From the NCBI GenBank assembly GCA_020852705.1, contig JADZAP010000007.1, positions 1 to 64,000 of the forward strand: a stretch of DNA of 64,000 bases, given 5' to 3'. The stretch comes from Ignavibacteria bacterium. GTDB lineage: Bacteria > Bacteroidota > Ignavibacteria > Tepidaquicellales > OLB5. Shown here in pieces: positions 36,249 to 44,477 of the stretch (its first letter is position 1; each line of letters starts with the position of its first letter). A program made the position numbers and the translations under genes. The notes below the pieces were generated by a model. It saw only the letters and a list, made by a program, of their open reading frames with translations. It had not been told where the DNA came from and made no database searches.

Positions 36249-36973
36249 TACTTGGAGCAAACTCTTTGATAGCACAGGCAGCAGCATCTCACTTTGCTGC
36301 TGAAGGCGAAGAAATAATATTTTGCGGAAGAAAGCAGGATGAACCTGAAAAATATGCAAATGACTTTGCTATACGTTACAAATGCAAAACAAGTGCTGAA
36401 TATATAGATGCACTTGATTACTTATCACATAAAAAATTTATTGAAGAAGTATTTACAAAAACTCCGCAAATTGATTATGTTTTAATAGTTTTCGGGTATT
36501 TGGGTACCCAAGAAACAGCTCAAAATAATTTTAATGAAGCACACAGAATAATAGATACAAATTATACCGGAGTAGTTTCGGTTTGTGAACTTTTAGCTGC
36601 AGAGTTTGAATCAGTAAAAAAGGGAAATATCACGGTCATATCCTCGGTAGCCGGGGATAGAGGAAGACAAAGTAATTACATGTATGGTTCTGCAAAAGGA
36701 GGATTATCTGTATATCTCTCCGGTTTAAGGAACAGACTTTATAAATCAGGTGTAAATGTTTTAACAATAAAGCCCGGTTTTGTAAATACCCCTATGACTT
36801 ACGGAATGCCTCTGCCAAAACTTTTGGTTTCTTCACCCGAAACAATTGGCAAAATTATTTATAGAGCAATGAAAAAGCGTAAAAGCATAGTTTACGCTCC
36901 GTTTTTCTGGTGGTGGATAATGAAGATTATTACATCTATACCGGAGTTTATATTTAAAAAATTAAAATTATAA
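36236..36973 (+). CDS. DprE2-like short-chain dehydrogenase
   Basis: 245 residues with the SDR Rossmann start LVLGANSLIAQAAASHFA (residues 4-21), an unusual glycine spacing typical of DprE2, the active-site serine/tyrosine set ISSVAGDRGRQSNYMYGSAK (Tyr and Lys of YxxxK visible as YGSAK), and a C-terminal membrane-leaning segment (FFWWWIMKIITSIPEFIF). DprE2 reduces the keto intermediate from DprE1. The gene overlaps dprE1-like by 13 bases, so the two are translationally coupled. Confidence 0.82.
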   Translation: MSLLVLGANSLIAQAAASHFAAEGEEIIFCGRKQDEPEKYANDFAIRYKCKTSAEYIDALDYLSHKKFIEEVFTKTPQIDYVLIVFGYLGTQETAQNNFNEAHRIIDTNYTGVVSVCELLAAEFESVKKGNITVISSVAGDRGRQSNYMYGSAKGGLSVYLSGLRNRLYKSGVNVLTIKPGFVNTPMTYGMPLPKLLVSSPETIGKIIYRAMKKRKSIVYAPFFWWWIMKIITSIPEFIFKKLKL

Positions 36974-37084
36974 ATTATATTTTCTTCATACTTCTATTTG
37001 TTTAAGATTTCACAGAGATTTTAAAACTCTGCTGCAGCGTATTAATTAAACAAACAAAAGTGCGGGGTTAAAAGGGAAAACACA

Positions 37085-38059
37085 ATGACAAGAGGTCCAA
37101 TATCTCAATTCATGGAAAAGCATTATCTGCATTTTAATGCTGCTGCAATGATGGATGCGGTAAAAGCTTATGAAAAACATCTTTCAGAGGGCGGTAAAAT
37201 GATGATTACGCTTGCAGGTGCAATGAGTACAGGCGAGCTTGGAATTTCACTTGCAGAAATGATTAGGAATGATAAGGTACAGATAATTTCATGCACAGGG
37301 GCAAACTTAGAAGAAGATCTTATGAACCTTGTGGCTCACTCACATTATAAAAGGGTACCTCACTACCGTGATTTGACACCAAAAGAAGAATGGGATTTGC
37401 TGGAAAAAGGATTAAACAGAGTAACTGATACCTGCATTCCGGAAGAAGAAGCATTCCGCAGACTGCAGAAACATATTTATGAACTCTGGAAAGATGCTGA
37501 AGAAAAAGGGGAAAGATATTTTCCACATGAATACATGTATAAAATGATATTAAGCGGGGTACTTGAGCAGTATTATGAAATTGATCCCAAAAATTCATGG
37601 ATGATAGCAGCCGCTGAAAAAAACCTTCCGATTATAGTACCCGGATGGGAAGATTCTACAATGGGTAATATTTTTGCATCCTACTGTATAAAAGGCGAGC
37701 TTAAGGCTTCAACTATGAAATCAGGTATTGAATATATGGTAACATTAAGTGATTGGTACCGGAATAATTCTTCCGGCAAAGGAATTGGATTTTTCCAAAT
37801 AGGCGGGGGTATTGCTGGTGATTTCCCAATCTGTGTAGTTCCAATGATGTATCAGGATTTGGAGTGGCATGATGTACCGTTCTGGAATTATTTCTGTCAG
37901 ATATCAGACTCAACAACAAGCTATGGCTCATATTCAGGTGCTGTACCAAATGAAAAAATAACATGGGGCAAACTTGATATTAATACCCCTAAATTTATTG
38001 TAGAAAGCGACGCAACTATAGTTGCTCCGCTGATGTTTGGCTGGTTATTAGGCTGGTAA
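37085..38059 (+). CDS. Deoxyhypusine synthase-family protein
   Basis: 324 residues matching the deoxyhypusine synthase (DHS) fold: AGAMSTGELG, the NAD-binding SCTGANLEEDLMNLVAHSHY (about 63-82), GFFQIGGGIAGDFPICVVP (about 234-252), and ISDSTTSYGSYSGAVPNEK ahead of WGK with the catalytic lysine at residue 296. In eukaryotes and archaea DHS transfers aminobutyl from spermidine to eIF5A. Bacteria lack eIF5A, and bacterial members are thought to act on polyamines, for example forming homospermidine-type products. The real reaction here is open. It is a single gene ending at a terminator (38081-38122). Confidence 0.88.
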   Translation: MTRGPISQFMEKHYLHFNAAAMMDAVKAYEKHLSEGGKMMITLAGAMSTGELGISLAEMIRNDKVQIISCTGANLEEDLMNLVAHSHYKRVPHYRDLTPKEEWDLLEKGLNRVTDTCIPEEEAFRRLQKHIYELWKDAEEKGERYFPHEYMYKMILSGVLEQYYEIDPKNSWMIAAAEKNLPIIVPGWEDSTMGNIFASYCIKGELKASTMKSGIEYMVTLSDWYRNNSSGKGIGFFQIGGGIAGDFPICVVPMMYQDLEWHDVPFWNYFCQISDSTTSYGSYSGAVPNEKITWGKLDINTPKFIVESDATIVAPLMFGWLLGW

Positions 38060-38080
38060 ATTGGTTTAATTAAAATTTTT

Positions 38081-38122
38081 GCCGGGATATAATGCAATTC
38101 TATGCGTAATTCCGGCTTTTTT
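38081..38122 (+). terminator. Intrinsic terminator after DHS-like gene
   Basis: GCCGGGAT (38081-38088) pairs with ATTCCGGC (38109-38116; one G-T pair) and is followed by TTTTTTAT. Confidence 0.75.
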
Positions 38123-38195
38123 ATATTAAAGTAAGTGAAACTATAATTGAATGTTATTATATTTATAGTTTATATAGGTATTTATTAATGATAAT

Positions 38196-39269
38196 TTGAA
38201 TACTAAAAAAGATAAGGGAATAATTCTGATAATCTTGTGGCTTGTATGTTATGAGCTTGGCATCTTATTTTTTATGGAAGCTTATAAATACTGGTTAAAC
38301 TCATCTTATGCAACAATTTTTTCGAGGGGATTTATTTCTTATTTTTTCAGCTCTTTCAGTTTGCTTTATACCGGAAATCTTTTCTGGATAACAATAAGTC
38401 TGATTGCGATTATTGCAATAATAAATATATCGCTTCAATCAGCAAAAGTTAACCGAAATGCCTTGCGTGTGCTTGTTATATTTTCAGTAATTTCACTTAT
38501 AATGCTGTCATTTGGTTTTTTTCAGGGAAAAATACCACGTGAAACATTTTATGAAAATCTTGTTACTCTTTCTCAAAAAGGTATCCAAACAATTACACTT
38601 TCTGTATTTGCAATACTGCATTTGTTTATTGCCATTTCTGCCTGCGTAATTTCATTTTCGGTATTGATGAAATTTTATATTTTCAGAAGTATCTGGATAA
38701 CTTTATTGGTAGTGTTTTCGGCATATTGCATAGTTTTTTTATTTGCATATAACTTTAAAGACGACCTGAATCTGTTAAAAAATAATAAAAAAACAGTAGA
38801 TGCGGGCACTGTTTTGGGGGCAGCTGTATGGGGCGGAAATCGTCCTTCTCCGGTTTTAAGGGAACGCATTAATAAAGGATATGAACTGTATAATACAAAT
38901 ATTATAAGAAATATTATTTTAACTGGAGGCGGAGCACCGGGCGAAATGACCGAAGCTGAAGTTTCTAAAAAGGAACTCCTAAAAAAGGGTGTACCTGAAA
39001 GAAATATTTTTATTGAAAATAAATCCAACTCTACTTTAGAGCAAATACAATATCTTAACAACAATCTTTATAAAAAAAATAACTGGAAAGAAATTGTAAT
39101 TATAAGCGATAATTTCCATTTGTTAAGAACAAAGCAAATTTGCAAATTTTTTGGAATTAATTCATACATGGTAGCATCAGATACACCGCTTTCAACTGAA
39201 TCAACTTTTAATTTTTGTATCAAAGAAAGTTTCGCAGTAATTTTGTTCTGGCTATTTGGAATTGGTTAA
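38196..39269 (+). CDS. DUF218 (YdcF/ElyC-like) membrane protein
   Basis: 357 residues. Residues 1-195 carry about five membrane helices. Residues 200-340 form the DUF218 domain: VLGAAVWGGNRPSPVLRERI, NIILTGGGAPGEMTEAE, ENKSNSTLEQIQY and VIISDNFHLLRTKQICKFFG. ElyC/SanA/YdcF relatives act in envelope polymer or undecaprenyl-phosphate handling. The start is TTG (38196); the ATG at 38188 is in another frame and closes after three codons. It precedes nusB by 13 bases. Confidence 0.82.
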   Translation: MNTKKDKGIILIILWLVCYELGILFFMEAYKYWLNSSYATIFSRGFISYFFSSFSLLYTGNLFWITISLIAIIAIINISLQSAKVNRNALRVLVIFSVISLIMLSFGFFQGKIPRETFYENLVTLSQKGIQTITLSVFAILHLFIAISACVISFSVLMKFYIFRSIWITLLVVFSAYCIVFLFAYNFKDDLNLLKNNKKTVDAGTVLGAAVWGGNRPSPVLRERINKGYELYNTNIIRNIILTGGGAPGEMTEAEVSKKELLKKGVPERNIFIENKSNSTLEQIQYLNNNLYKKNNWKEIVIISDNFHLLRTKQICKFFGINSYMVASDTPLSTESTFNFCIKESFAVILFWLFGIG

Positions 39270-39271
39270 AT

Positions 39272-39279
39272 TATCTTTG
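39272..39279 (+). promoter_or_regulatory. Bacteroidota-type -7 box of nusB
   Basis: TATCTTTG matches TAnnTTTG and the ATG follows after TAA, i.e. four bases past the G. Transcription would start at or next to the start codon. Spacing is identical to the tsaD box at 21729-21736. Confidence 0.5.
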
Positions 39280-39282
39280 TAA

Positions 39283-39750
39283 ATGGCATTAACCAGAAGG
39301 TATTTACGCGAAAAAGCATTGCAGGTTCTTTATGCATACGAGCTTACCAAAGACCCGATTGAGCAGGTAAAACAGCTTCAATTTGAAGAACTTGAAAAAA
39401 AAGATGACAGAAAATTCTGTGATGACCTTATAAGATATACAATAGATAATAACAAAAAATACGAAACTATCATTCAGGAAAATGTTGATAACTGGGATAT
39501 GGAGCGCATTGCCCTAATAGATTCAATAATAATAAAAATGTGCCTTACAGAATTTTTTCATTTCGAAGATATTCCGCCTAAAGTATCAATTAATGAATCT
39601 ATTGATATAGCTAAGGATTTCAGCACACGAAATTCCGGAAAATTTGTGAACGGTGTTCTTGATGCAATTCTGGATAAACTTGAAAAGGAAAACCAGATCA
39701 GGAAAAAAGGAAAAGGCCTTATAGGCAGCAAAAAACAAACCGTAAGCTAA
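39283..39750 (+). CDS. nusB: Transcription antitermination factor NusB
   Basis: All-helical NusB binds boxA RNA with S10 (NusE) and supports rRNA antitermination. The 155 residues begin with the typical RRYLREKALQVLYAYEL and include NWDMERIALIDSIIIKMCLTE and PPKVSINESIDIAKDFS, then KFVNGVLDAIL, all close to the family pattern. The lysine-rich tail (KKGKGLIGSKKQTVS) is a short extension. An MFS transporter gene follows after 35 bases. Confidence 0.95.
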   Translation: MALTRRYLREKALQVLYAYELTKDPIEQVKQLQFEELEKKDDRKFCDDLIRYTIDNNKKYETIIQENVDNWDMERIALIDSIIIKMCLTEFFHFEDIPPKVSINESIDIAKDFSTRNSGKFVNGVLDAILDKLEKENQIRKKGKGLIGSKKQTVS

Positions 39751-39785
39751 CCTGCATTTAATATAAATATTTTAAATTACTTTTT

Positions 39786-41021
39786 ATGGTGCAACCATCA
39801 TCCAACAGTAAATGGCTAACCAAAGATGTATTTAACTGGTCTCTGTTTGATTTTGCAAACTCTACATTTGCAACAATAATAGCAGCATTTGTTTATGCAA
39901 TATATTTTAAAAAGGAAGTAGCATCAGGAATGCCGGTTGGTGACCTGTACTGGTCTTTAGCAATAAATATTTCAATGATAATTGTTGCTGTATTAAGCCC
40001 TGTGCTTGGCGCTGCAAGCGACTATTACAGCAGTAAGAAAAAATATCTGATGTTTTTTACTTTCCTTTGCATTATTTCAACTTCACTGCTTTATTTTGTT
40101 ACCGAAGGAATGGTATTATGGGGAATAATACTCTTTATTTTTGCAAATATTGGTTTTCAGGCGGGTTTAGGTTTCTATGATTCGTTTATAAAAGAAATTT
40201 CACTGCCCGAAAACTATAATAAAGTTTCTTCATTTGGCTATGCAGTTGGATATTTGGGCTCACTTGCCTCATTGGCTGCGGTTATTATTTTACAGGATAC
40301 CCCAAGACTTACATTTATTGCTTGTGCAGTAATGTTTCTTCTGTTTTCATTGCCAATATTTTTATTTGTTAAAGAAAAACAGTCTGAAATTCCTCAAGAT
40401 CACCCTAATTTTCTTAAAATCGGATTTAAAAGAATATCCGAAACCCTGCATCACATAAAAAGTTACAGAAATATACGTTTATTTTTATTTTCATACTTTT
40501 TATATATAGATGGGGTTAACACAATAATTTTCTTTTCGGCAAATTTTGCTCAATCAACATTAAATTTTTCTGTGCCTGATCTTATTTTGTTTTTCATAAT
40601 AGTACAGGTAACTGCATTAATTGGTTCGTTTTTATTTGGCTGGATTGCGGACAAAACAAGTACAAAAGGTGCCCTTTTATTTATTATTGCTGGCTGGGCA
40701 GTTTTAACACTGCTCGTATTTTTTGCCAATGATAAAACAACTTTCCTGACCATTGGTGCATTTGCAGGCACATTTCTGGGTTCATCACAGGCACTTTCGC
40801 GAAGTTATTTTGGTAAAATGATACCCTTTGAAAAGAAAACAGAATTTTACGGCTTTTACAGTCTATTTGAAAAAACTTCAACTATACTGGGTCCGCTTGC
40901 TTTTGGATTAGTTTCGTGGCTTACGGGTAATCAGCGATTTGCAGTACTTTCAATTATATTGTTTTTTATTGCCGGATTATTACTTTTAAAAAAGGTAAAA
41001 GAAAACCCCGCTGAAATTTAA
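39786..41021 (+). CDS. UMF1/Atg22-family MFS transporter
   Basis: 411 residues with twelve membrane helices. The N-terminal DVFNWSLFDFANSTFATII (residues 14-32) is the signature of the UMF1/Atg22 branch of the major facilitator superfamily, and the substrate motif ADKTSTKGALL lies after helix 8. Relatives export amino acids or unknown solutes. The gene ends inside the strong terminator 41002-41033, whose left arm codes for the last residues. Confidence 0.88.
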   Translation: MVQPSSNSKWLTKDVFNWSLFDFANSTFATIIAAFVYAIYFKKEVASGMPVGDLYWSLAINISMIIVAVLSPVLGAASDYYSSKKKYLMFFTFLCIISTSLLYFVTEGMVLWGIILFIFANIGFQAGLGFYDSFIKEISLPENYNKVSSFGYAVGYLGSLASLAAVIILQDTPRLTFIACAVMFLLFSLPIFLFVKEKQSEIPQDHPNFLKIGFKRISETLHHIKSYRNIRLFLFSYFLYIDGVNTIIFFSANFAQSTLNFSVPDLILFFIIVQVTALIGSFLFGWIADKTSTKGALLFIIAGWAVLTLLVFFANDKTTFLTIGAFAGTFLGSSQALSRSYFGKMIPFEKKTEFYGFYSLFEKTSTILGPLAFGLVSWLTGNQRFAVLSIILFFIAGLLLLKKVKENPAEI

Positions 41022-41033
41022 CAGCGGGGTTTT
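41002..41033. terminator. Bidirectional terminator overlapping the MFS stop
   Basis: Perfect 12-base-pair stem AAAACCCCGCTG (41002-41013) and CAGCGGGGTTTT (41022-41033), loop of eight. It lies between convergent genes and the transporter stop codon falls within it. Confidence 0.9.
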
Positions 41034-41055
41034 ATATTTGTTTTATGTATTCTGG

Positions 41056-41874
41056 TTACTTTTTACCTAAATAAAATGCTGCACCTACGTAAAACTGTAA
41101 ATACATTAAATTTCTGTCTTTTGTAAGGTTCTTACTTAATGAAGTATCTTCCTTATCATTTAGATAGAATTTATTAACCTCTTGTGATAATTTTGAATCT
41201 TTTAACAGCAGATTTGGCATTCTCCATTTAGCACCAATTGAAATACCAAATGATTTTGTAAATCTGCCATTTACACCAAATCCAACACCTATTCCAAGTC
41301 TGGTTGCATTCTTATATGTATAGGCAACTTCTAGCCCGGTTGAGTTAGGTGTTTGTTTATAAGTTCCAAATAACATATTCATTGTAAAATCAAAATTAGC
41401 ATACGGTGTCCAAGTAGTTTTATTCACAAAAGCATATTCAAAACCTGCGCCAAAGCTAAAATCATGCAGGTACATCTTTGATGTTCCGGCAACTGTTCCA
41501 GTTACAGCAGTATCGTTTGGCCAGTGTGTGGTAATATTATTGGGTATGTACGCTGTGGTTTTATTTGAGTTAAGAAAAAGATCATATCCAATTGTTAAAA
41601 ATGGTCTCATCTTTCCTTTTTTATCAGTAACAAGCTTAAAATAAAGCTGACTGCCAAATCCTTTGTTTACCCCATAATTTTTGAAATTGAATTGTTCTCC
41701 AATATCACCCATCATATTTGGAAGCGGCTGTGAATAAGACAAATTGAATTCTATTAAAAATCCTGGTGGTCTTTTAAGTGAAGATGTTTTAGTTTTTACC
41801 TGAGATTCAACAGTTGAAGTCCCAAATAAAAAACAGACAATCAGAAACAAGACAGTAAATTTTGTTATTTTCAT
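41056..41874 (-). CDS. Outer membrane beta-barrel protein of unknown function
   Basis: 272 residues with a signal peptide (about 1-25), then alternating strands (FLIEFNLSYSQPLPNM, FLTIGYDLFLNSN, FSFGAGFEYAFVN, LGIGVGFGVNGRF, FGISIGAKWRM) and a final strand MYLQFYVGAAFYLGKK typical of an eight- to ten-stranded barrel. No enzymatic motif is visible. It is transcribed alone and shares the terminator at 41002-41033 with the convergent transporter gene. Confidence 0.75.
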   Translation of the reverse strand: MKITKFTVLFLIVCFLFGTSTVESQVKTKTSSLKRPPGFLIEFNLSYSQPLPNMMGDIGEQFNFKNYGVNKGFGSQLYFKLVTDKKGKMRPFLTIGYDLFLNSNKTTAYIPNNITTHWPNDTAVTGTVAGTSKMYLHDFSFGAGFEYAFVNKTTWTPYANFDFTMNMLFGTYKQTPNSTGLEVAYTYKNATRLGIGVGFGVNGRFTKSFGISIGAKWRMPNLLLKDSKLSQEVNKFYLNDKEDTSLSKNLTKDRNLMYLQFYVGAAFYLGKK

Positions 41875-42065
41875 TAATTACTCCTTTTAATTTTTAAAAA
41901 AAAAATTTATTCATTCTAAATTAACTGAATTTTAATTAAAAATCAAACAAAATCTTGTATAAAAACCCCCAAAAAAAGTGATTTTAGTTAATTATTATAC
42001 AATTTTTTAAAGAACTTTTTAAATATAAGAAATAATTTTTCATGACTTTAAAAAAGAGAACCAAA

Positions 42066-42089
42066 TAAAAAAGCGTGCTTTAAACACGC
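42066..42089 (-). terminator. Intrinsic terminator after thioredoxin-like gene
   Basis: On the minus strand GCGTG and CACGC (42089-42085 / 42077-42073) form a stem with a seven-base loop followed by TTTTTTA. Confidence 0.8.
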
Positions 42090-42116
42090 CAATTAAATGA
42101 TATAAAATTAAATTTT

Positions 42117-42620
42117 TCAGACTGTTGTGCTTAAGTCAGTATCTTTATACTTTCCATCTTTAAAATATTCAAGTATCTTTTTAAATTCCTTTGCCTTAAA
42201 ATACCCGGGTACACTTTTCATCGGATACTTATCGTAACTGAATGTAATAATTTTGCCGTCAGGTTCTAAAAATACCGTAGTTGGAAAACTGAATACCTCA
42301 AAAAAATATGAAAGTTCTTCTTCGGTATATTGTTTGCCGTTATATGTCAGTTTGCCGTCACCTTCAGCATTTAATTTTACAAAAATAAAATTATCATCAA
42401 TTATCTTTTTAATATCATTATTACTGTACACATCTTCATCCATTTTTTTACACCATCCGCACCAGTCAGTATATACATCTACTATCACCCGTTTATTTTC
42501 TGTTTTTGCTTTCTTTAAAGCATCATCAAAATTACTTTGGCTTAAAGTAACAGCACCAAGCAGAAAAAATAAAGCAAAATATCTTAATTTAAACAATTTT
42601 TCCTTCCTTTTTAGACGCAA
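42117..42620 (-). CDS. Exported thioredoxin-like protein
   Basis: 167 residues: a basic start and hydrophobic signal segment (about 10-28) followed by a thioredoxin fold with the redox motif TDWCGWCKKMDEDVY (about residues 48-62) and the cis-proline segment FSFPTTVFL. The DWCGWCKKM form resembles the DsbD-C/DUF255-like periplasmic reductases of Bacteroidota. It probably handles disulfides in exported proteins, of which this window encodes several. It is followed by the terminator at 42066-42089. Confidence 0.85.
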   Translation of the reverse strand: MRLKRKEKLFKLRYFALFFLLGAVTLSQSNFDDALKKAKTENKRVIVDVYTDWCGWCKKMDEDVYSNNDIKKIIDDNFIFVKLNAEGDGKLTYNGKQYTEEELSYFFEVFSFPTTVFLEPDGKIITFSYDKYPMKSVPGYFKAKEFKKILEYFKDGKYKDTDLSTTV

Positions 42621-42673
42621 TTATGCAAATCTAATAATAATTAAACTTAAATTACACAAGATTAAGTTCCGGA

Positions 42674-43702
42674 TTATTTTTTTAAATTAATAAATTCACT
42701 AATCTTATCAAATACATATTGAACGCTTAGATCTTTCATACACCTGTGCCTGTTAGGGCAATCTTCAATTCTTGTTAAATTGCAGCCAAGACAAGTTAGT
42801 TTTTCATTTTTAATAACAATGGAATTACTGCTCAAGGGACCTTGCAGATTAGAGTTTGTTGGTCCAAATATTGCTGCCGTATTTGTACCTGTTACCCAAG
42901 ATAAATGCATAGGACCTGTATCATTGCTTACAAATAAACGGCACTTGTTTATTAAAGCAGCCATATATTTTAAATTTACCTCAGGAATAAGTACAGCATT
43001 TTCACCTATACCAGCTTTTATTTCCAATGCCAGTTTTCTTTCTTCTTCATAGCCCCAAAATAAAAGTATTTTATATTCAGTGCTAAATTTTCTGCCAAGC
43101 TCTATCCATTTATCCTTATACCAAACTTTAGTTTGCCAGGTACCGCTTGGATTAAAACCGATAGTTTTAGCGGGGTCTAAACTGTTACCGCTGAAAAAGC
43201 GCTTGGCAAATTCAAAATGTACCCCGTTAAGAAATATTTTTGGCTGCGAGGTTATTATTTCCATACCTAATGCACGAAGTGCATCAAGGTTAAACTCAAC
43301 ATTATGAACTATGTTTCCGCGGGGAGTTACTTTAATGTTATATGCTAAAGCCCGCCACTTAAACCTGAATCCAACCTTATATTTTGCATCGCTGTTGAAA
43401 ACCAATATAGCAGTCCTTGGATTTCCAAAAAGATCAATAATTAGATCATAGTTTTGTTTATTAATATTTTTTAACAAACACCACGAACTATCACCTTTGC
43501 CAATATCATAAGTCAATATTCTTGAAAGGTATGGGTTTTCTGTTAATACTTCTCTGCAATAACTTTGGGTTAAAAAATTAATTTCAGCATGTGGAAAATG
43601 ATACCGCAGATTTTCTATAACAGGGGTAGAAAGAAGAACATCTCCTATGGCTCCGGGTTTAATAACCAGTATTTTATTTACCTTATCTTTATTGAAATGC
43701 AT
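42674..43702 (-). CDS. Family 9 (heptosyltransferase-type) glycosyltransferase
   Basis: 342 residues with the GT9 pattern: ILVIKPGAIGDVLLSTPVIENLR (split here as PGAIGDVLLSTP, residues 16-27), DLIIDLFGNPRT, the C-terminal IGFNPSGTWQTKVW, and the nucleotide-sugar site FVSNDTGPMHLSWVTGTNTAAIFGPT (core VSNDTGPMHL). Members add ADP-heptose to lipopolysaccharide core. The C-terminal cysteines (CLGC...CPNRHRC) resemble those often seen in GT9 proteins of this group. It lies three bases after the endonuclease III gene. Confidence 0.9.
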   Translation of the reverse strand: MHFNKDKVNKILVIKPGAIGDVLLSTPVIENLRYHFPHAEINFLTQSYCREVLTENPYLSRILTYDIGKGDSSWCLLKNINKQNYDLIIDLFGNPRTAILVFNSDAKYKVGFRFKWRALAYNIKVTPRGNIVHNVEFNLDALRALGMEIITSQPKIFLNGVHFEFAKRFFSGNSLDPAKTIGFNPSGTWQTKVWYKDKWIELGRKFSTEYKILLFWGYEEERKLALEIKAGIGENAVLIPEVNLKYMAALINKCRLFVSNDTGPMHLSWVTGTNTAAIFGPTNSNLQGPLSSNSIVIKNEKLTCLGCNLTRIEDCPNRHRCMKDLSVQYVFDKISEFINLKK

Positions 43703-43705
43703 AAT

Positions 43706-44422
43706 TTAATGAATATGCTCAAGGATTACAAAATTATTATCCCTTGGTTCCGGTTTGCTTAATAAAGCATACTTTTTTTTATCGGGGTACACACAAAGCT
43801 TATATAGCCGGCATTTACCGCAAAGCGGAACTGCTGAGCGGCATATTTTCCTCCCAAACCTTATTAGCAGTGCATGGAAAAGTAACTTTTTACCTTTTGG
43901 AATTTTATCATTTAGCTGTTCAAATGTTTTAACCGGATTTTTGGCATTTGCAATTCCAAGTCTGTTGGTTACGCGGTGAACATGAGTATCAACCGGAAAA
44001 ACATCTCTGCCAAGACTGAATGCAAGCATACAGCTTATAGTTTTTACTCCAATTCCTTTGTTTTTTATAAGCATGCTGCAAATTTCATCGTCTGTTTTGT
44101 TTTTAAGAAAATTCAGACTAAGCTTACCATGTTCTTTTTTAATATTTCTTAACAGATTTTTAAGTGTATTTGCTTTTTGGTTTGTTAAACCGCATACTTT
44201 AATTGAACTTTTAATTTTATTTAACGGAGCATTTAAAACTTCATCCCAGTTTTTAAAATTATTTTTAAGGTTAGTAAATGCAATATAACTTGTTTTATCT
44301 GTTGTGTTTTGTGAAAGCATTGTTGCAATTAAAGTATCCAGCGGGTCTGCTTTTGAAGGTTTTGGCTTATACCCCGGGAACTCCTTTTGCAAAAGTCTTA
44401 TTATCTCAGAAATTTTATTCAT
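43706..44422 (-). CDS. nth: Endonuclease III-like DNA glycosylase
   Basis: A base-excision repair enzyme of the HhH-GPD superfamily. LSQNTTDKTS is the substrate-pocket helix. NKGIGVKTISCML contains the HhH hairpin with the catalytic lysine. FPVDTHVHRVTNRLG carries the catalytic aspartate. The C-terminus has the iron-sulfur cluster pattern C-x6-C-x2-C-x5-C (CRSAVPLCGKCRLYKLC). The 238 residues are slightly longer than E. coli Nth owing to a short tail. It is cotranscribed with the glycosyltransferase gene (three-base gap). Confidence 0.92.
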   Translation of the reverse strand: MNKISEIIRLLQKEFPGYKPKPSKADPLDTLIATMLSQNTTDKTSYIAFTNLKNNFKNWDEVLNAPLNKIKSSIKVCGLTNQKANTLKNLLRNIKKEHGKLSLNFLKNKTDDEICSMLIKNKGIGVKTISCMLAFSLGRDVFPVDTHVHRVTNRLGIANAKNPVKTFEQLNDKIPKGKKLLFHALLIRFGRKICRSAVPLCGKCRLYKLCVYPDKKKYALLSKPEPRDNNFVILEHIH

Positions 44423-44477
44423 TTAAAGGTAAGTGAAGATTACAAAAATATTTTAGCACAAAAAAAATTAATTCAGT

